DNA from: DATLFQ01 sp035540915
GTDB taxonomy: Bacteria; Actinomycetota; Acidimicrobiia; Acidimicrobiales; GCA-2861595
DNA: 10,668 nucleotides
Direction of reading: 5' to 3'
Assembly: GCA_035540915.1 (NCBI GenBank)
Contig: DATLFQ010000019.1
Location: forward strand, 1 to 10,668
Positions 6,625 through 10,668 of this stretch are shown here, in pieces. The notes beneath the pieces were generated by a model. It saw only the letters and a list, made by a program, of their open reading frames with translations, was not told the origin of the DNA and made no database searches. A program made the position numbers and the translations under genes. Position 1 is the stretch's first letter. The number at the start of each line of letters is the position of its first letter.

Positions 6625-7338
6625 GTGACCGCCGCCGCCGTCCGCCGCTGGTGGCGGCGCCGGCTCGACCCGGGGGAGAGGTTCGGGCTGCGCCTCAGTC
6701 TCCTGGCCGCCGCCGTCCTGCTGGTGGCGGTGCCGTTCGGCTGGCTGGTCACCCAGCTGGAGGCTGGCACCGTCGTCGCCCGCATCGACGCGTCGGCAGC
6801 CGACAGCCTCCACGAGTGGGCCCGCCGCTCGCCGGGCGCGGTGCGGGCCCTGAAGGTGCTGACCGTGCTGGGCGCCACGCTGTGGCTCTGGCTCGCCGTG
6901 GTCCTCCCGGCCGGTGCCTGGCTGTGGCGCCAGGGCCGGCGGCGGTCCGCCGTCTTCCTCGGGTCGACCGCGCTCGTGGGCGGGCTGCTGAACTACAGCG
7001 TCAAGCTCGCCGTCGGCCGGGCCCGTCCGGAGTTCCTGGAGCCGGTGGCCACCGCCGGCGGGCGGAGCTTTCCCTCGGGCCATGCCATGTCGTCCACCGT
7101 GGTCTACGGCGCGGTGCTCATCGCCCTCCTCCCGGTGCTGGCCGGCCGCCGGCGGCGGCTCGCCGCCGTCCTGGCCACGGGCGCCCTGGTGACGGCCGTC
7201 GGGTTCTCCCGGCTGGGGCTGGGCGTGCACTACCTGAGCGACGTCCTGGGCGGGCACCTGCTCGGCGTGGCCTGGCTGGCCGCGTCGGCGGCGGCGTTCG
7301 CCACCTGGCGGTCGGAGGCGGCGGCCGGGCAGCGGTGA
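6625..7338 (+). CDS. PAP2-superfamily membrane phosphatase
   Basis: This 237-residue integral membrane protein has the full PAP2 signature: KLAVGRARP (K127, R134, P135), FPSGH (149-153) and SRLGLGVHYLSD (S195, R196, H202, D206). The two His residues and the Asp form the phosphohistidine catalytic site. About six membrane segments are visible (near 23-45, 83-102, 108-125, 155-172, 178-195 and 208-226). The charged N-terminus, rich in Arg, and the long loop between segments 1 and 2 are typical of bacterial PAP2 proteins. Such enzymes act on undecaprenyl pyrophosphate (as BacA/PgpB-type phosphatases do), phosphatidylglycerol phosphate or phosphatidate; the sequence does not tell which. The GTG at 6625 was chosen because of the Shine-Dalgarno just upstream and because in-frame codons further upstream overlap the fusion gene. 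Co-transcription with the fusion is likely. It converges with the ABC permease gene, 10 bp between stops. Confidence 0.93.
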   Translation: MTAAAVRRWWRRRLDPGERFGLRLSLLAAAVLLVAVPFGWLVTQLEAGTVVARIDASAADSLHEWARRSPGAVRALKVLTVLGATLWLWLAVVLPAGAWLWRQGRRRSAVFLGSTALVGGLLNYSVKLAVGRARPEFLEPVATAGGRSFPSGHAMSSTVVYGAVLIALLPVLAGRRRRLAAVLATGALVTAVGFSRLGLGVHYLSDVLGGHLLGVAWLAASAAAFATWRSEAAAGQR

Positions 7339-7347
7339 GGGCCCGGC
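7324..7347. terminator. GC hairpin at a convergent gene junction, possible bidirectional terminator
   Basis: GCCGGGC (7324-7330) and GCCCGGC (7341-7347) form a perfect 7-bp inverted repeat around a 10-nt loop. The loop holds the stop codon of the PAP2 gene, and the right arm ends just before the stop codon of the opposing permease gene. No T-tract follows on either side, so it is not a classical intrinsic terminator. Actinobacteria often use such U-less hairpins, but a 7-bp GC palindrome is not rare in this composition. Confidence 0.35.
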
Positions 7348-7348
7348 G

Positions 7349-9892
7349 TCAGGCCGTGGCGATGGCCCGGAGGACGTCGAGCCGGGCCGCCCGCCGGGCG
7401 GGGAGGACCGCGGCCAGGACGCCGGCGGCGGCACCGACCACGGTGATGACGGCCAGCTGGCCGGCCGGCAGGTCCAGCACCATGCCCTCGTCGGAAAGGG
7501 CGGTGACCATGGCCCAGCCGAAGAACAGCCCGATGGCCAGGCCCAGCACGGTGCCCAGCAGGGCGATCACCACCGATTCGTAGCGCACCGCCGACCGGAC
7601 CTGGCGGCGGGTCATCCCGACGGCCCGCAGCAGCCCGAGCTCTCGGGTCCGCTCCAGGATGGACAGGGCCAGGGTGTTGGCGATGCCCAGGAGGGCGATG
7701 AAGACGGCCAGGGCCAGCAGCACGTAGATCAGGTTCAGGATCTGGTCGACCCGGCCGGCCTGGGCGTCGGCGTACTGGCGCTGGTCCCGCACCTCGGCGT
7801 TGGCGTAGCGGCCGGCCACCGACTCCACCGCGGCCCGTGCCCGGTCCGGGTCGGCGCCGTCGGCCAGATCCATCAGCACCGAGACGTCGAAGCGGTGCGG
7901 GAAGTTGGCCTCGTGCAGGGCCAGGCTCACGAGGTGGGTCCCCGCCACCCCGTCCTCGGCGTAGACGGCGGCCACCCGCAGCCGGGTGTCGCCGGTCTCG
8001 GCGAATCGGACCGGGACGGTGTCGCCCACGGCCAGGCCCTCGCGCTCGGCCTCGTCCTCGTGGACGGCGATGCCGTCGAGCCCCAGGTCGTCGAGGCGGC
8101 CGGCCACCAGCTCGACGTCCACGACGCGCGCGAAGGCGCCCGGGTCGACGGCCCGTAGCGAAACGGCGTCCCCGTCGACGGCGGCCAGGCCGAGGCGGAC
8201 GCCCGAGGCGGCGGCCACCTCGGGCAGCGCGTCCAGCTCTCCGGCCAGGGCCGGGCTCAGGCCCCCGAAGCCGAACGAGCCCGAGTCGACCACCAGGTCG
8301 GCGGCCAGGGAGCCGTCGACGGCGGCCCGCAGCGACTCCTTGGCCGAGGCGGCGAAGATGGTGATGAAGCCGACCAGCCCGACGCCGATCATCAGCGCGG
8401 CCGCCGTGGCCGACGTGCGCTTCGGGTTGCGCATGGCGTTCTGGCGGGCGAGCGTGCCGGTCATGCCGGCCAGCCGCGGGAACGGGGCGCCCAGCAGCCG
8501 GCTGACCGGGCGGGCGATCAGCGGACCGAGGACGGCGACGCCCAGGAACACCAGGAAGGCTCCGAACCCGACGGAGCCGGCCGCGTTGCTGCCGCCGCCG
8601 AAGAGCCCGCCGAACAGGAACGCCGCACCGGCAGCCACCACGACGCCCCCGGCGACGGCGCGCCGGCGGGACCGGCCGGTGTCGTCGACCGCGACATTGC
8701 GCAGCGCCGCCACGGGCGGCACCCTGGACGCCTTGCGGGCCGGAACCAGCGCGGCCACGACGCTCACCCCCAGGCCGGCCACGAGGGAGACGGCCACCGT
8801 GCGGGGGGCCAGCACGATGCCGCCGGCGGGGATGTCGATGCCGAACCCGGCCAGCAGGGCCTTGAGCCCGCCGGCCACGGCAACCCCGGCGGCCAGCCCC
8901 ACCAGCGAGGCGAGCAGCCCGATGGCCACCGCCTCGGCCAGCACCGAGCCGGTGACCTGGCGCCGGCTGGCGCCGACCGCCCGGAGCAGGGCCATCTCGC
9001 GGGCCCGCTGGGCGACGATGATCGAGAAGCTGTTGTAGATGATGAACGAGCCGACGAACAGGGCCACGACGGCGAAGATCAGCAGGAAGATGTTGAAGAA
9101 CGAGAGCTGCTCTTTGATGTCGCTCTGGTTCTCCTCGGTGATCTCGGCGCCGGTCAGCACCTCGATGCCGCCCGGCAGGGCCCTGTCGATGCGGTCGGCC
9201 AGCTCCCGCTGGGTGACGCCGTCCTCCGCCACCACCGCGATGGCGGTGAACCTGCCCGGCCGGCCGACCAGGCGCTGCGCCTCGGCGGTGTGGAACATGA
9301 CGTAGGACGTCCCGCCGGCGCTGTCGGCGGTGCCGAACCGGGCGATCCCCACGACGGTGACCGCCTGGGGCGCCCCGGTGGTGAGCACCGTGGCGCGGTC
9401 ACCGACCCGGTAGCCCGCCTCGTCGGCGCTGCCCTTGTCGATGACCACCTCGCCGTCGGCCCGGGGCGGGCGCCCCGCGACCAGGGTGAAGGGGTTGAGG
9501 GCCTCCACGCCCGTCCAGTTGCCGCCGAAGGTGGGGGCGCCCTGGTTCGGGTCGCCGAGCGCCTCGCCCTCCCGGTCGACGAGCTGGGTGTAGCCCCGGA
9601 CGACCCCGTCGGCTGCCTGCACGCCGGGGACGGACCCGACGGTGGCCAGCAGGGCGCCGTCGACGAGGGGCCGCTGGTCGCCGAACTCGTCGGCGTCGAA
9701 CGCGGTCTCACCGCGGACGTAGGCGTCGGTGCCCCGGTTGACGGTGGCGAACAGGTCGTCGAAGGTCCGCCCGATGGTGTCGGTGAGCACGAGGGTGCCG
9801 GCCAGGAAGGCCACGCCCAGGACGACGGCCACGCTGGTGGAGAGCAGCCGCAGCTTGCGCCCGAGGAGCGACCGCACGGTGGCGTGCAGCAC
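7349..9892 (-). CDS. ABC transporter permease, FtsX/MacB type
   Basis: This 847-residue permease has the two-copy FtsX layout common in actinobacteria. A first membrane segment (about 17-37) follows a short basic N-terminus. A large extracytoplasmic MacB-like domain (about 40-262) leads to a first FtsX unit with three membrane segments (about 266-395), whose cytoplasmic loop QRAREMALLRAVGASRRQV couples to the ATPase. Two central segments (about 412-430 and 441-460) and another near 496-516 precede a second extracytoplasmic domain (about 517-720). The final FtsX unit (about 725-845) has the matching loop ERTRELGLLRAVGMTRRQV and ends in ARRAARLDVLRAIA. Such type VII exporters work as mechanotransducers or extrude lipoproteins, lipids, peptides or drugs; the cargo is not readable here. 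The GTG start is 3 bp after the ATPase stop, so translation is probably coupled. A lower-GC patch near 9030-9130 simply encodes Ile/Phe/Asn-rich membrane sequence. Confidence 0.93.
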   Translation of the reverse strand: MLHATVRSLLGRKLRLLSTSVAVVLGVAFLAGTLVLTDTIGRTFDDLFATVNRGTDAYVRGETAFDADEFGDQRPLVDGALLATVGSVPGVQAADGVVRGYTQLVDREGEALGDPNQGAPTFGGNWTGVEALNPFTLVAGRPPRADGEVVIDKGSADEAGYRVGDRATVLTTGAPQAVTVVGIARFGTADSAGGTSYVMFHTAEAQRLVGRPGRFTAIAVVAEDGVTQRELADRIDRALPGGIEVLTGAEITEENQSDIKEQLSFFNIFLLIFAVVALFVGSFIIYNSFSIIVAQRAREMALLRAVGASRRQVTGSVLAEAVAIGLLASLVGLAAGVAVAGGLKALLAGFGIDIPAGGIVLAPRTVAVSLVAGLGVSVVAALVPARKASRVPPVAALRNVAVDDTGRSRRRAVAGGVVVAAGAAFLFGGLFGGGSNAAGSVGFGAFLVFLGVAVLGPLIARPVSRLLGAPFPRLAGMTGTLARQNAMRNPKRTSATAAALMIGVGLVGFITIFAASAKESLRAAVDGSLAADLVVDSGSFGFGGLSPALAGELDALPEVAAASGVRLGLAAVDGDAVSLRAVDPGAFARVVDVELVAGRLDDLGLDGIAVHEDEAEREGLAVGDTVPVRFAETGDTRLRVAAVYAEDGVAGTHLVSLALHEANFPHRFDVSVLMDLADGADPDRARAAVESVAGRYANAEVRDQRQYADAQAGRVDQILNLIYVLLALAVFIALLGIANTLALSILERTRELGLLRAVGMTRRQVRSAVRYESVVIALLGTVLGLAIGLFFGWAMVTALSDEGMVLDLPAGQLAVITVVGAAAGVLAAVLPARRAARLDVLRAIATA

Positions 9893-9895
9893 CGG

Positions 9896-10663
9896 TCAGC
9901 CCGTCGCCGGCGTCGACAGCGTGCGCAGCCGGTCGAGCACGCCGTCGGCCGTCGGGCCGTCCATCTCGTCGACGATGCGGCCGTCGCCCAGGAACACGAC
10001 GCGGTTCGCGTAGCTGGCGGCCACCGGGTCGTGGGTGACCATCACGACCGTCTGGCCCAGCTCCTGCACGGCCCACTTCAGGAACCCCAGGACGTCGGCC
10101 CCGGACCGGGAGTCGAGGTTCCCGGTCGGCTCGTCGGCGAACACGATCTGGGGCCGCCCGGCCAGGGCGCGGGCCACCGCCACACGCTGCTGCTGGCCGC
10201 CGGACAGCTCGCTCGGCCGGTGGGACAGCCGATCGGCCAGGCCGAGCGTGCCGACCACCATGTCCAGCCAGTCCCGCTCGGGCTTCCGGCCGGCCAGGGC
10301 GGCGGGGAGGGTGATGTTCTCGATGGCGGTCAGCGTCGGCACCAGGTTGAACGCCTGGAAGACGAACCCGATCTCGTCCCGGCGGAGGATGGTCAGCCGC
10401 TTGTCGTCCAGCCTGCTCAGCTCCGTCTCGCCCAGGAAGACCCTGCCGGAGGTCAAGGTGTCGAGGCCGGCCAGGCAGTGCATGAGCGTCGACTTGCCCG
10501 AGCCCGACGGGCCCATGATGGCGCTGAAGGCGCCCGGCTCGAAGGTCACCGTCACGTCGTCGAGGGCCACCACTGCGGTGTCCCCCCGGCCGTACACCTT
10601 GGTGGCCCCCTCCGCCCGGGCGGCGGCGCCGCCCCCGTCGTGGCCGTGCGTGGTGGCTGTCAT
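9896..10663 (-). CDS. ABC transporter ATP-binding protein, LolD/MacB type
   Basis: This 255-residue ATPase drives the adjacent permease. Visible are Walker A GPSGSGKST (51-59), the Q-loop VFQAFNLVPTLT (Q103), the signature LSGGQQQR (153-160), Walker B IVFADEPTG (173-181, with D177 and E178) and the H-loop TH (H211). The segment FNLVPTLTAIENI and the signature LSGGQQQRVAVARAL are typical of the LolD/MacB/FtsE-like subfamily that pairs with FtsX-type permeases. The N-terminus has an unconserved His/Gly/Ala-rich lead (about 5-15). The ATG at 10663 lies 5 nt from the window edge, so its ribosome binding site and promoter are outside and the start is less certain; the family domain begins near residue 17. 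It is the first gene of the two-gene operon. Substrate unknown. Confidence 0.94.
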   Translation of the reverse strand: MTATTHGHDGGGAAARAEGATKVYGRGDTAVVALDDVTVTFEPGAFSAIMGPSGSGKSTLMHCLAGLDTLTSGRVFLGETELSRLDDKRLTILRRDEIGFVFQAFNLVPTLTAIENITLPAALAGRKPERDWLDMVVGTLGLADRLSHRPSELSGGQQQRVAVARALAGRPQIVFADEPTGNLDSRSGADVLGFLKWAVQELGQTVVMVTHDPVAASYANRVVFLGDGRIVDEMDGPTADGVLDRLRTLSTPATG

Positions 10664-10668
10664 GGGAA

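Noticed and set aside
9030..9130. Local drop in GC content as a sign of inserted or transferred DNA
   Set aside because: It encodes a conserved Ile/Phe/Asn/Lys-rich membrane segment of the permease in frame, which explains the base change.
7837..9305. Plus-strand open frames opposite the ABC permease (175, 350 and 88 residues)
   Set aside because: Composition is Arg/Pro/Ser/Thr/Ala-biased shadow sequence; the minus strand holds a complete two-unit FtsX permease.

Overview
The window is very GC-rich throughout, with strong G/C bias at third codon positions, several GTG starts and tightly packed genes. The gene families and these features suggest a high-GC actinobacterium (Actinomycetota). An Acidimicrobiia-like lineage is possible, but nothing here proves it. 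Two or three starts have TAnnnT-like boxes 7-9 nt upstream, which fits the leaderless transcription common in that phylum. No RNA genes, insertion sequences, CRISPR arrays or long repeats were seen, and no gene-free stretch exceeds 60 bases.

Layout. (1) 1-674, minus: the N-terminal 224 residues of a CooC/MinD-like deviant Walker ATPase, running off the left edge. (2) 724-2841, plus: a UvrD/PcrA-type superfamily 1 helicase, divergent from the first gene across 49 bp. (3) 2849-4241, minus: a short RecQ helicase whose frame is broken by one extra base near 3303-3308. It converges on the UvrD gene with 7 bp between stop codons. (4) 4301-5137, plus: a sigma-70 family factor that lacks region 3.0/3.1, divergent from recQ across 59 bp. 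(5) 5166-6614, plus: a PAP2 phosphatase fused to a diacylglycerol-kinase-type lipid kinase. (6) 6625-7338, plus: a second, stand-alone PAP2 phosphatase 10 bp downstream. (7) 7349-9892 and 9896-10663, minus: a two-gene ABC transporter (FtsX/MacB-type permease and LolD/MacB-type ATPase), convergent with the PAP2 gene.

How the genes fit together. The two helicases are neighbours in DNA repair or recombination, but each has its own transcription direction. The sigma factor and the two lipid-phosphate genes point the same way with short gaps and may be co-transcribed, although the fusion gene may also have its own promoter. The ABC pair is a standard operon in the order ATPase then permease, 3 bp apart.

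Most of the window is ordinary housekeeping or accessory actinobacterial sequence. The points worth a second look are the sigma factor without region 3, the frameshift in recQ between helicase motifs V and VI at a CCC-G step, the CooC-like protein with Gln in place of the P-loop Lys, the PcrA-like tail on RecQ, and the tandem PAP2-kinase/PAP2 pair. I found no clear evidence of a wholly new multi-gene system.
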